Shown: positions 10,910 through 19,402, counted from the first letter of the stretch. The stretch: DNA of 24,803 nt from Priapulus caudatus (GCF_000485595.1 NW_014577134.1:1-24803); one strand, 5' to 3'. Numbers and translations: made by a program. The notes: generated from the sequence alone by a model not told the origin.

Positions 10910-10973
10910 CAAAAATAATAGCAGACGTCCTAGCAGTTGCCACCCGCACGGGACGGCCTCTCTAGTAGATGCG

Positions 10974-11498
10974 CTACTTGTAGCGGTATTTCTTTACACA
11001 GTCATTGCCTAGGTCGACGATGACCACATGGTGGTCGTGCGTGACAGCCAAGCCCGCTGGCCTCTTCAGCTTCGCGTCGAGACTGTCGATCTGGAACAGC
11101 GGCTTGCCGCTGTACGTGAACAGCTGCACGAAGTTGCGGCCACGCTCCGACCGTGTCACGAGCACGCGCTGGTCCCTGTCCACGACGATGCCCCCGTACT
11201 GACCCTTGCCCTTGCCCTCGGGGTAGATCTCCCGGTTGAACTTTCCGGACCGGCCGAAAATCTGCAGGCGGGAGTCGGCGACGACGACGTCGTCGTTGGC
11301 GCCGATCGCGAGGGCGGCGATGAGGCTGAACTGACCCGGGTCCTCGCCCTTCGTCGAGCCGATGCGTCGCAGCAGCTTCCCCGTCGCGTCGAAGATGAAC
11401 ACTTTGTGCGCGCCGGAGTCGCCGACGACGACCTCGCCGCGGGAGTTCACGGCGACACAGACCGGCTCGATGAAGTCCGCACACGTGAACTGCAGCCT
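10974..11498 (-). CDS. TRIM-NHL terminal exon: NHL blades 3-6 and stop
   Basis: It encodes four blades (around EPVCVAVNSRGEVVVGDS, ALAIGANDDVVVADS, YGGIVVDRDQRVLV and GLAVTHDHHVVIVDLG) and ends KKYRYK with stop TAG at 10976-10974. Two acceptors are possible, both in phase 0: GCGCGCAG before 11498 (adds Arg-Leu-Gln) and GGCTGCAG before 11489. I prefer 11498 because the blade connection then has the family's usual length; the protein is 679 or 676 residues accordingly. Confidence 0.9.
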   Translation of the reverse strand, partial: RLQFTCADFIEPVCVAVNSRGEVVVGDSGAHKVFIFDATGKLLRRIGSTKGEDPGQFSLIAALAIGANDDVVVADSRLQIFGRSGKFNREIYPEGKGKGQYGGIVVDRDQRVLVTRSERGRNFVQLFTYSGKPLFQIDSLDAKLKRPAGLAVTHDHHVVIVDLGNDCVKKYRYK

Positions 11499-12477
11499 CT
11501 GCGCGCAGACGAAGATGCAGACGATTTACTTAATTAACCAACGAAATGCGCACGCTCGACTGATTGATTAACGAAATGTACTAGCTCTTCATTAACTAAC
11601 TTTCAAAACTTATGCTCAATTAATTAATTAAAGAGTAATTAAAAGTGTTTATAATATTAATGAATTCATAAAGTACACTCAGGTGGTAAATTAAATAAAA
11701 AAGGTACCCTCAATTAACGTGTGGAGTAAGTGCATGTTCTACTACTAATGTTCTACTTTACTCTCTGCAAAATTCTTGAGTAGGCTGACGACAACAGTCG
11801 TAGAGATCGAAAACTCGGCTCTGCTTCACCTAGTGTTTCTCTCCTCGCAGGATAGTGAAAGTCCCTGACTCGCTTATAGAAATACCAGAGTAAAAAATGC
11901 TCCCTGCACGTCGTGACTGCCGACAGCTTCGACAGTGTGACAGACAGACAGACACACCTGCTTGCCGTCCGGTGTAATTTCCGTGACCTGCTTCGTTCGC
12001 CAGTTGACGACGACAAGATTCTGAGAGGGAGTAATCGCGATGCCAGTCGCGCTCTGACTTCTAAGGCCCTCCGACGCGATGTGCTTCAGAAAGTGTAGCT
12101 CGTCTGTGAGCACCTGCAGAAGAGAAAAACAGTGGGAACTGAGATGTTGACCTTACCGCGATGATGACAAGGGATCGGCGCGTTTCTATTCACCAAAGAG
12201 AAATTTACACGGCCATCAACTTCGGAAAACTTTAAATGCTTGAAATGATGATGAATCGGGGCAATAGCAGTTCACGATCGTGGAAGAAAAAGAAAACATT
12301 GTAAAAGGTGCATAGAATGTAATAGTTTAGACACACTAGTATCTGCTAATAAGGCAATAAAATGCCATGAATGTGCGTCCCTACGTACGGATGTATGGAT
12401 GCACTCACAAGACAAAGACGTGATGGATGTAGCTTGATGCAACTGTCCCCGCATGTGTGTGTGCATGCATGGGCTAG

Positions 12478-12508
<31 letters not shown>

Positions 12509-15500
12509 ACTCACCAATGTATGTATCCATACACAGGAATTACAGATGCATGACGTGACTGCTCCAGTACGTGTACGCGTGCGTGCATGAGTGCTCACCC
12601 GTAACTGCGCACACACGCACGTAGATGCGGACCATATTTCCGAAGAGGGGGCGTACCTTAATGCGACTGTTGCCTGTGTCGGTGACGTAGATGTTGCCCG
12701 TCTGATGGACGGCGATGCCGACGGGCTGGATGAAGCTGTGCTCGCCCGAGCCGCGGTCGCCGCACTGCAGCACCGGGTTGTTCGTCTCGGTGACGTCGAT
12801 CTTGAACGGACTGCCGCGGATCGGCCGATCGAAGATACTGATGAACAGCTTGTAGGTTCCCTCCAGGTGCGGCGTGTAGCGCACCTGTGGACGCATCGCA
12901 ATGGTAAATGAGAGATCACGCACGGGTAGAAAGTAGCAAAATTGCATGCCTGTGGGGGCGATTTAGGCAGAATAATGTGACCATGGTAGTTAGACTTACT
13001 AGTGTTAATGAGTGACGTAGTATGAAGTGACCTTAGTATGAAGTGACCTTACTAGATGCTTACAGAGGAGTGGATTTGTAGGAAGGGTAGCTGATGTACT
13101 GGACCAAGGGAGGGCAATATAATGTAACACGACTAGTTAGATTAAGATGATAATTAATTTGAATGGGGATTTTTAAGAGGCCACAGCTGGGTGCGAGGGG
13201 GTAGATGCCCTGGGTAGAAACAGCTGGGTGCGAGGGGGTAGATGCCCTGGGTAGAAACAGCTGGGTGCGAGGGGGTAAGGTAGATGCCCTGGGTAGAAAC
13301 AGCTGGGTGCGAGGGGGTAGATGCCCTGGGTAGAAACAGCTGGGTGCGAGGGGGTAGATGCCCTGGGTAGAAAACACTAGCTGCCCCCGAACGTACCTCT
13401 CTCCTACCCTCGCCGCCACCACTGCAATATATTTTAGCATACCTCCACCATAATATTGCTGCATTTCTCACGAATCTCCACCCTACCCTCACCGCCAGCA
13501 GCCGCGCTACGCACCGTGTACGAGCCGTCGTTGCTGTCGCGGACGCGCGCCTCGACGCGGTCGCCCGTCTCGTTGCGCATGTCGACAAACAGCGGGTCGC
13601 CGCCCTCCGTCTGCACGTCGCCGTGGTAGTCGACGGCGCCGACGCGCACGAGCCACTCGAGGTGCGTGACGGCGAGCGCGTCGTATCGCGCCGTGCACAG
13701 CGCCGGGAACGTCTTCGAGACGCGCACGCGGCCAAAGTCGCGCAGCGCGTGCTCGACGTTGGCGATCGCGGCGTTGTGCTTGTGCTCGTAGCGCACGAAC
13801 GCGTTCTCGCGCGGCTCGATGAGCGTCGTCGTCGCGTCCAGCTTCTCGTTCAGGTCGCTGATCTTCTTCGTGATGTTGCGCACCTCCACCTGGTGACGAC
13901 GAGAGAGAATCACTACGTTACGCGCGTCACCAATGACAAGAGAGCTTCACCCATGACAAGAGATAATCACTACGTTACGCGCGTCGACCATTGGTGACAA
14001 AAGAATCACTACGTAACACGTGTCACCCATGACAAGAGCATTACTACATTACACGCGTCGACCTTGGCGATGAGAGAATCACTACGTAACACGCGTCACC
14101 CATGACAAGAGAGCATTACTACATTATGCGCGTCGACCTTGGTGATGAGAGAATCACTACGTAACGCGTGCCACCCATGACAAGAGAGCATCACTACGTT
14201 ACGCGCGTCGACCTTGGCGATGAGAGAATCATTACGTAACGCGCGTCACCCATGACAAGAGAGTATCACTACATTACGCGCATCCACCTGGTGATGACGA
14301 GAGAATCACTACGTTACGCGTGTCACCCATGACAAGAGAGCATCACTACGTTACGCGCGTCACCCATGACAAGAGAGCATTACTACGTAACGCGCGTCGA
14401 CCTTGGTGATGAGAGAATCACTACGTAACGCGCGTCAAACTTGCCAGTGTGATTTCACACTGTCGGCATGAAATCATTAGGTTAGGCAATTCCAACTTAA
14501 CAGTGGGACACTGTTACGATTCTATTTTCTCAACGTAACATTAGACCCACTTTAACTCTGCCCACGTACAGTGGTCACACTTAAAACCTGACAGACAACA
14601 CGAAATCATTACGTTGCATGCTCGCAATTGCACCAGACATTCCATCTCTGACAACGCAGATTTGGACGCGCTTCGACCTCGACAATGCAAACGACTCGGC
14701 AACGCCTGTACGAGGACTCCCTCGCGCCGCACGCACTGACCTGGTAGTGATTATTATATGTAACAAGGCCTCTGATTGGGTAAAAGGGCCATAACTTAAC
14801 CACGCTCGAATTATTTCTACCGCGTTAAAAATAATTATTTCTGAGTACGATGGCCAACCCAACCGCCTGTGCTGACCTGGTAGTGAAGGCCGCCGCAGTC
14901 TCTCTCCACCTGGTCCTTCTCGCCCTGGATGATGTCGAGCTGCTCGCGTAGCACCTTGCGCTTCTCGTCGCGCACAGACTGCAGATGCTGCAGTACCTCG
15001 TGCCGCCGCCTCTCCAGCAGCCCGATGAGGTCCTGAAACGACCTGCAACAACGCGCAGCGCACGGTTCATGCACACGCTGCATGGTCAGAGGTCAAGGGT
15101 CGTAGGTTAGGGGTTAGAAGGTCAGAGGTTAGAATGTCATAGGATAGTGGTTCAGGGGGTTAGGAGGGCATGGGTTAGGAGGTCAGAAGTTAGGAGGTCA
15201 GGGGGTTAGCAGGTCATATGTTAGGAGGTTAGGAGGTTACGGGGTTTAGATGTTAGCAGGTCATCAGAGATTAGAAGTATGACTAAGCCAGGAGGCCATA
15301 AAATTTACTAACACTATCCTCTTATTCCACCATGCTCATCCTATCCTGTTGCCTACCCCTTCACTATAGCTATTCTCTCGTGCCACCATGGCCATCCTAT
15401 CCTATTGCCTACCCCTTCACTATAGCTATTCTCTCGTGCCACCATGGCCATCCTATCCTATTGCCTACCCCTTCACTATATAGCTACTCTAGCATGCCAC

Positions 15501-18500
15501 CATATCCATTCTACTCAATTATTCTTTCACAGATCTATTTTATCGCATATTTGACCCTATCACTATAGCGACCATACTCATTCATGCCTATAATCAAACC
15601 ATACCATTAAACGCTTACTACGACTAGTAGTGAGTAAGAATGTTTCATTTCTCCCGTATCAAGGCCACCACAAACCTGTTGACAAGCTCGAATGTACGAT
15701 CAACGTTGGCATCAAGCTTTCGCATTTCTTCAGTTACATTATCCTGGGCTCTCGTTAAATTCACTAAGCACCTGCAGATAGAGCAAATTAATAACGATTT
15801 TATTTCCACGCGTAAATGGTGAATGTAATGTCAACAACCATCAATCAGAAACACTAGCTGTAAGAACTAAAAATCAATACCAGTGAGCAAGTCTGGCAGA
15901 ATATAATCGTATGGAACGTCTGTACTTAGGTAACCTTTCTTTCTTTTTACAATTCTATAGCAAACAATGTGTGACCGAAAAGTTCACAATCCCCCTCATG
16001 AATACACATGTTTACGCAGAAATCTAGCCTTTCACCGAATGACATTTGTCTCCTTGTTACCTTTGGCATATATGCAAGAGCTCATAATACCGGATCAGCT
16101 ATCGATAACTGTTACTGCAATTGTTGGCATCTTACAAAGTGAAAGCGTGAACCTAGATATTTACCTGTTAGCCTTATGTAGCAGAATCTCTGACATTCGC
16201 TTGATTGCAATTGAAAAAGGTATCACAGTATGCTCATGATTTCCACCACAGTGCGTGCCACCTAGTTGGGAATACAGAACATGTATCACCAGATCACTGA
16301 AAATTTATTTTGACTCACGTACGTTATGTATGTGTTCATAGTGCAGGTGAACAATGTCAAATCAACATATATTGATTAATTAATGATTTCGTGATGTAAC
16401 ACAGGAAAGGGAGTTATGGCATAAAAAAACTCCACTCACTTTTAATTCTTAAGAGTGAATTTTCGTTATAACGAGTAAAGTGCTAATATTTTACGAATTG
16501 GATATGGACAAATGTACGTAACCTGAGTTGTGGTAAAGTGGAGTAAGAAACTGAGACACGGAACAGCCGTTGGAAAACGAACCTGTGCAGACTGTGCAGA
16601 ACACGATGTCGCACGTCTCACAGAAGAGCAGCTCCTGCGAGGAATGTATAGAACACTTGGGGATGATGTCGCGTCTCTGCCGCGCCATGAGATCCATTAG
16701 CTGGTTCACCTGAGGGAACGATGGCAGAGAGAAGCTGTTGGGAGACTCACTACAGATGCAACATCAACCGACTCCTCACACAGCTATCTTCACGAGGCAT
16801 TACTAGATGTATTTAAAAGTATCTAGGTGTATTTAAAAGATTTTAGGATGCACGTAAACTCTGGCATGACGATTCTGACCATTTCACTGAAAAAGCACTT
16901 CATTTGAGAATAATTTATTTATATTACTTTCAGCTTTGAATGAATCTAATCAGAAGAGAAATGTTTTATTATCAAGTGCTAAATCGTGTGTCAGGGGAAT
17001 TTCAACCACAACCATGTGCCAAGTGGTTTCAGATGCATACAATGACTAGTAGAAAGTTTTAGTGCTGGTGAATGGAACTCCTAGTGATAGGATGCACAGC
17101 TCAAATTACGTATCTACTCTCCCTTTCCGTTTGGCGATCCCTCTACTATTCTGAGAATGGCCTCATCGAAGGCTTTTTAACCACACTTACTGTGCGATAA
17201 ATGCTATAAGTTTAATACCGTATAATACAACCAGGAGTGTATCAATACAGACCTATCAATATGTATCAATATCAATCAGGAGTGTATATTGATACACTCC
17301 TGATACAACGTATGAATATTGACATTGACGAAGACAAACAACACATGCAAGCACGCTCACAGGCAGACGAACCCCACAGATGCACGCACACGCACACAGG
17401 CAGGTGCGCATATCTGCTTGTACAGCATCTAAAATGCACGTTTCACAGCGCAGTAATGTGTGACTTGCAGCCTAATCAGACCCCCCCCCCCCGATTTATC
17501 ATAATTATCTATTATGCAGCCATTAACTTTCCAATTAAAATTTACACTATGTAGCTACTACTAAGCTACTAGGAACTACTATAGCATTGCCACAGTATAC
17601 AATCATATGACAAGGTTCAACATTGAGAACCGTATGCGTACGCGGATCTATAGGTATTACGACACGAAAACCTCTCAATTTTCCTTGGTTTTTCAGCGGG
17701 AGCAAATAGTAGCTCATTCATGCCCACCGGTGACACAAAAGGAAATGTGTGGCAGAACAATTGTCGAGGGAGGCGCCGGCAGACATTACCACGAGTCGAG
17801 CAAAGACACGCCGAGTCGTTTGAAAAATTCGTGCAATTCTCATCCGCGAACCATTCAGCATTTCCGTTTGCCGTGTCGAACTTCTAGTCACTGTAATTCG
17901 GTGGATCTGACTATAACGAGAGGTGCATGACATGTCAAATGAGTCCCTTCACAATACACACCAGAAAGCTCGGTGGAAAGGTGGCGACGCCGCCGCGTGG
18001 AATCTGTATGACGTCACGACAGATTGGGCACCGGATGGAAGCCGTGTCACGTGTTTGTGCTTCAACGATCCGCTCCAAACACAGCCTGTAAAGCGCAAGT
18101 GCCGCTGTCACAAACCACCCACACAACAGGTGCCCGGCTGACACACACTTATGTATAAGCACATGCATGCGGACGGTCTCCACAACTTGCGCATTTCAGA
18201 CATAACCCTCTAATAGCAAAACCAATTGGGTAACAACTAACAAATCACGGCACTACGGATGAATCTTCTGACTTACTTGTGCACAGGTCAGAGTATTCAC
18301 ACTGGTGAAAGGGCAGCAGGGGAGAAGTTTGGGCATGTGATCCCATCAGGAGTGTATAATATAGACTCTATGTTATACACTCCTGATTCTATGAGTGACC
18401 TACCTGCACACGGTGTGAGAACAGGGGAGGAGCTTGGGTATGTGCTCCTGTGAGTCGTAGGTGCACATGCAAGTTCCGCAGGTGAGAAAGCTCTCGCTGA

Positions 18501-18549
18501 AATCATCGTAGTTGATTGAGACTGTCTCAACCAACCGTGATGTCATCAT
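10974..18549 (-). CDS. TRIM-NHL protein (RING, B-box, coiled coil, filamin, NHL), TRIM2/3-like; ten coding exons
   Basis: Coding exons in transcript order: 18549-18404 (exon starts at 18564), 18085-17962, 16709-16583, 16261-16165, 15771-15676, 15042-14877, 13889-13515, 12884-12657, 12113-11958, 11498-10974. All introns are GT-AG and every phase matches, giving about 679 residues. RING: Cys24, 27, 43, His45, Cys48, 51, 68, 71. B-box: Cys109, His112, Cys120, 123, 128, 131, His136, His141/143. Coiled coil about 150-275, filamin repeat about 317-412, then six NHL blades to the C-terminal KKYRYK. This layout is that of RING E3 ubiquitin ligases of the TRIM2/3/32/71 group, cytoplasmic proteins that use the NHL propeller for protein or RNA binding; substrate unknown. 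Exons 6-10 are much richer in GC than exons 4-5. The first Met may not be the true start, because the first exon begins with an acceptor and an open GAG-GAG-CTT lead. The exact subfamily (TRIM2/3 versus nhl-1-like) is not resolved. Confidence 0.88.
11938..11957 (-). repeat. TG/TCTG microsatellite at a splice donor
   Basis: Directly after the donor of the NHL blade 2 exon the transcript reads GTGTGTCTGTCTGTCTGTC. UG-rich elements at this position are known binding sites for CELF- and TDP-43-type splicing factors; a role here is only inferred. Confidence 0.7.
11958..12113 (-). CDS. TRIM-NHL exon: NHL blade 2
   Basis: Acceptor CTTCTGCAG, donor GTGTGT; 52 codons, phase 0. It holds one blade (GIAITPSQNLVVVNWRTKQV). 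The donor runs directly into a TG/TCTG repeat on the transcript strand. Confidence 0.87.
12479..12508. repeat. (GTGC)n microsatellite in intron 8
   Basis: About seven GTGC/GCGT units lie on the + strand, in a wider GT/GC alternating stretch (12450-12630) that reaches the exon 8 donor region. Confidence 0.85.
12657..12884 (-). CDS. TRIM-NHL exon: end of filamin repeat and NHL blade 1
   Basis: Acceptor TCCACAG, donor GTACGC; 76 codons, phase 0. VRYTPHLEGTYKLFISIFD and RPIRGSPFKIDV are diagnostic filamin-repeat ends (G-x-Y and I-x-G-S-P-F). The first propeller blade follows (FIQPVGIAVH, IYVTDTGNSRIK). Confidence 0.9.
13184..13373. repeat. 37-bp minisatellite, five units, intron 7
   Basis: Units start at 13184, 13221, 13258, 13300 and 13337 with CAGCTGGGTGCGAGGGGG and end in CCCTGGGTAGAAA. 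Four are 37 bases and appear identical; the third has a 5-base insertion. The near-identity implies recent expansion. Frames through it translate to a repeated GIYPLAPS-type peptide on the minus strand, but it lies inside an intron and is not coding. There are no unique spacers, so it is not CRISPR-like. Confidence 0.95.
13515..13889 (-). CDS. TRIM-NHL exon: end of coiled coil and filamin repeat, first part
   Basis: Acceptor GTCACCAG, donor GTGCGT; exactly 125 codons, phase 0 on both sides. VEVRNITKKISDLNEKLD ends the coiled coil, followed by the family linker around RVRVSKTFPALCTARYD and the start of the filamin/Ig repeat (DYHGDVQTEGGDPLFVDM and DSNDGSYT). GC-rich. The acceptor and first exon bases resemble the minisatellite that fills much of the preceding intron. 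Confidence 0.88.
13893..14441. repeat. 37-38-bp minisatellite, about 14 units, intron 6, abutting the exon 7 acceptor
   Basis: The landmark ATCACTA/ATTACTA recurs at 13909, 13966, 14005, 14040, 14078, 14115, 14152, 14190, 14228, 14265, 14304, 14342, 14379 and 14417: spacing 35-39, once 57. Two variants tend to alternate, one with CACCCATGACAAGAGAG and one with CGACCTTGGYGATGAGAG, making a ~75-bp higher-order unit. The array touches the exon 7 acceptor, and one unit (14284-14320) carries a near copy of that acceptor. Confidence 0.93.
14736..14750 (-). repeat. Copy of the exon 6 splice donor inside intron 6
   Basis: CTGACCTGGTAGTGA is identical to 14872-14886, which spans the exon 6 end and its donor (minus strand TCACTACCAG|GTCAG). 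The match stops on both sides, so it is short and chance is not excluded. Confidence 0.45.
14877..15042 (-). CDS. TRIM-NHL exon: coiled coil, second part
   Basis: Acceptor TTGTTGCAG, donor GTCAGC; 1 + 55 codons. The sequence around ERRRHEVLQHLQSVRDEKRK and LDIIQGEKDQVERD is a highly charged helix typical of the TRIM2/3 coiled coil. GC-rich. It is preceded by an unusual tandem array of CTAAC/CTGAC motifs. The last bases and donor reappear as a 15-base identity at 14736-14750 in the next intron. Confidence 0.88.
15085..15290 (-). repeat. Degenerate tandem array of GGTTAGGAGGTCA-like units before exon 6
   Basis: On the transcript strand this is a run of CTAAC and CTGAC motifs (14 counted) separated by pyrimidine-rich CCTC spacers, ending about 40 bases before the exon 6 acceptor. 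CTRAY is the metazoan branch-point consensus, so the array is rich in potential branch points. On the other strand the same units contain AGGTCA hexamers, the nuclear-receptor half-site. Confidence 0.75.
15328..15545. repeat. 56-bp minisatellite, three units plus a decayed fourth, intron 5
   Basis: Units start with CACCATGSYCATCCTATCCT at 15328, 15384 and 15440 (56, 56 and 58 bases; the third has a TA insertion). A diverged fourth begins at 15498. The + strand frame through it reads as a repeated hydrophobic peptide, but it lies inside an intron of the opposite-strand gene. Confidence 0.9.
15676..15771 (-). CDS. TRIM-NHL exon: coiled coil, first part
   Basis: Acceptor TATCTGCAG, donor GTTTGT; 96 bases. 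It reads CLVNLTRAQDNVTEEMRKLD then ANVDRTFELVN, a heptad-like amphipathic helix. Phases 2 in and 2 out fit both neighbours, each junction making an Arg codon. Confidence 0.83.
16165..16261 (-). CDS. TRIM-NHL exon: end of B-box and start of coiled coil
   Basis: Acceptor AACTAG, donor GTAAAT; 97 bases (2 + 31 codons + 2). It reads GTHCGGNHEHTVIPFSIAIK then RMSEILLHKAN, supplying B-box His136 and His141/143 and the family-typical linker before the coiled coil. Base composition is close to AT-neutral, unlike the GC-rich downstream exons. Confidence 0.85.
16583..16709 (-). CDS. TRIM-NHL exon encoding most of the B-box
   Basis: Acceptor CCCTCAG, donor GTTCGT. The 42 codons plus one base include KCSIHSSQELLFCETCD and FCTVCT, giving zinc ligands Cys109, His112, Cys120, Cys123, Cys128 and Cys131. 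The remaining His ligands come from the next exon. The frame continues open past the donor for some codons but loses all family resemblance there, which supports the chosen junction. Confidence 0.87.
17232..17304. repeat. Inverted-repeat hairpin cluster in intron 2
   Basis: ATCAGGAGTGTAT at 17275-17287 and ATACACTCCTGAT at 17292-17304 form a perfect 13-bp stem with a 4-base loop. A third partial copy, CAGGAGTGTATCAATA, at 17232-17247 is the exact complement of 17287-17302, so two alternative hairpins are possible. The same motif recurs in intron 1. Confidence 0.9.
17481..17492. repeat. Homopolymer C run
   Basis: Twelve consecutive C in intron 2. Length is unreliable in draft sequence. A similar C run occurs at about 20405-20416. 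Confidence 0.85.
17962..18085 (-). CDS. TRIM-NHL exon encoding the second half of the RING
   Basis: Acceptor CTTTACAG, donor GTGTGT. It supplies the third base of Arg49 and 41 codons, including Cys51, Cys68 and Cys71 (RCPICRDVIQIPRGGV) that complete the C3HC4 RING. It ends in phase 0 after PPSFL, and the next exon continues with VNQLMDLM as expected for the family. Its two flanking introns carry the same inverted-repeat motif. Confidence 0.87.
18317..18343 (-). repeat. Partial duplication of the RING exon 1 end in intron 1
   Basis: 27 bases match 18422-18448 (inside the first RING exon) with four mismatches; the resemblance continues more weakly into the preceding CACAC-GGTG region, the exon's CACACCGTGTGCAG end. 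The copy lies 105 bases away, wholly inside the intron, and ends one base before the hairpin at 18345. Confidence 0.6.
18345..18387. repeat. Inverted-repeat hairpin in intron 1, same motif as intron 2
   Basis: ATCAGGAGTGTATAA at 18345-18359 and TTATACACTCCTGAT at 18373-18387 form a perfect 15-bp stem with a 13-base loop. The outer 13 bases are identical to those of the intron 2 hairpin. Confidence 0.9.
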
Positions 18550-18564
18550 TTTTTCAAGCTCCTC
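18404..18564 (-). CDS. TRIM-NHL exon encoding the first half of the RING
   Basis: A strong acceptor (TTTCTCTGCAG) ends at 18565, and the donor GTAGGT begins at 18403. The frame reads EELEK-MMTSRLVETVS and then a RING half with Cys24, Cys27, Cys43, His45 and Cys48. The first Met codons are at 18549 and 18546. Because the exon opens with an acceptor in an open frame, either translation starts here after a 5'UTR intron, or a few residues come from an unseen upstream exon. It ends in phase 2 (AG, completed to Arg49). The 27 bases at 18422-18448 have a near copy in the following intron. Confidence 0.85.
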
Positions 18565-19371
18565 CTGCAGAGAAAGTAATTGAGAACAATTTGATTAGTA
18601 CAATCAAATATATATGTGCTTACCCTCACTACGGGGTAGTTAATAACCTGCTATTAACCATGCGGAGACCCGCATATTTTTTATAATACTGAGGTCACCT
18701 TCACCGATATCGGTTACATGTACAAGCTGAAAATGATTCAATAAATTATGAAGCCTTGGCAGTGTAATATCATTTTAGACATAATATTGCGCATGTAACA
18801 TGCATTTTTAAGGAACACATTTAAACCCCATCACACCGTAATGGTTCTTGCCCACACATACGTACTGTGGTCTGGCTGGACTGCTTACTGTATACATATA
18901 CAATGCCAGGTACATTACTTTCACTTCATTTACCCGAGTGGTTGGCAAACAAGTGCTTATTTATTTATTATCATACAGCAGCAAGTCTCTCTGAGCATCT
19001 TTCCTTCAACGTATCTTGGCCATACACGTTTTCCCACATGCATTTGTGGTTCAACCGATCTAATGTATAGATTGATATAACAAGAGCAATAAAGGCCTTC
19101 ACAATAACATCACCGAATGCGCGCGCGTACAATAATTGATGACCTACTATTGGTTGATATACAGAAATTACAAGCAAATGTTTACATTCGATTTATATAC
19201 AGTGAAACCTGTAACGGCGCACACCTTCATAGAACCGACACTTGTCTGTAAAGAACACCATTGCGGGAGTTCTTCTCGTTAGTGAGCCAGAGGTGAGCAT
19301 CTCGATGGACAGGTCTGATCGCTATCTGAATTTCATGCTCTGTATATATATATATACTGTACACATATATA

Positions 19372-19402
<31 letters not shown>

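Larger units (their letters stand above)
9166..10973 (-). other. Probable 3'UTR/downstream region of the TRIM-NHL gene
   Basis: About 1.8 kb of unique, repeat-free AT-rich DNA follow the TRIM-NHL stop codon, in contrast to the satellites beyond it. On the minus strand it carries several AATAAA hexamers: 10904-10909, 10481-10486, 9567-9572 and 9276-9281. One Pumilio-type TGTACATA lies at 9356-9363. No coding exon is visible. Whether the 3'UTR is about 70 bases or 1.7 kb cannot be decided from sequence alone. Confidence 0.45.

Noticed and set aside
11028-11537. 169-codon + strand frame
   Set aside because: Antisense shadow of the GC-rich terminal NHL exon; low-complexity Asp/Arg/Val composition.
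13184-13373. Regular 37-bp repeats resembling a CRISPR array
   Set aside because: Units are head to tail without unique spacers, in an intron of an animal gene.
13154-13735. 193-codon minus-strand frame joining exon 7 DNA to the 37-bp repeat
   Set aside because: It is in the wrong frame for the filamin domain and reads through the intron minisatellite.
14877-15083. Alternative in-frame Met start for a coiled-coil protein at 15083
   Set aside because: The frame there is the intron 5 tail read through into exon 6; the acceptor at 15043 and the upstream exons explain it better.
18259-18453. + strand peptide with an IHTGER stretch recalling a C2H2 zinc-finger linker
   Set aside because: No paired Cys/His ligands at the right spacing; the DNA is explained by an exon-fragment duplication on the other strand.
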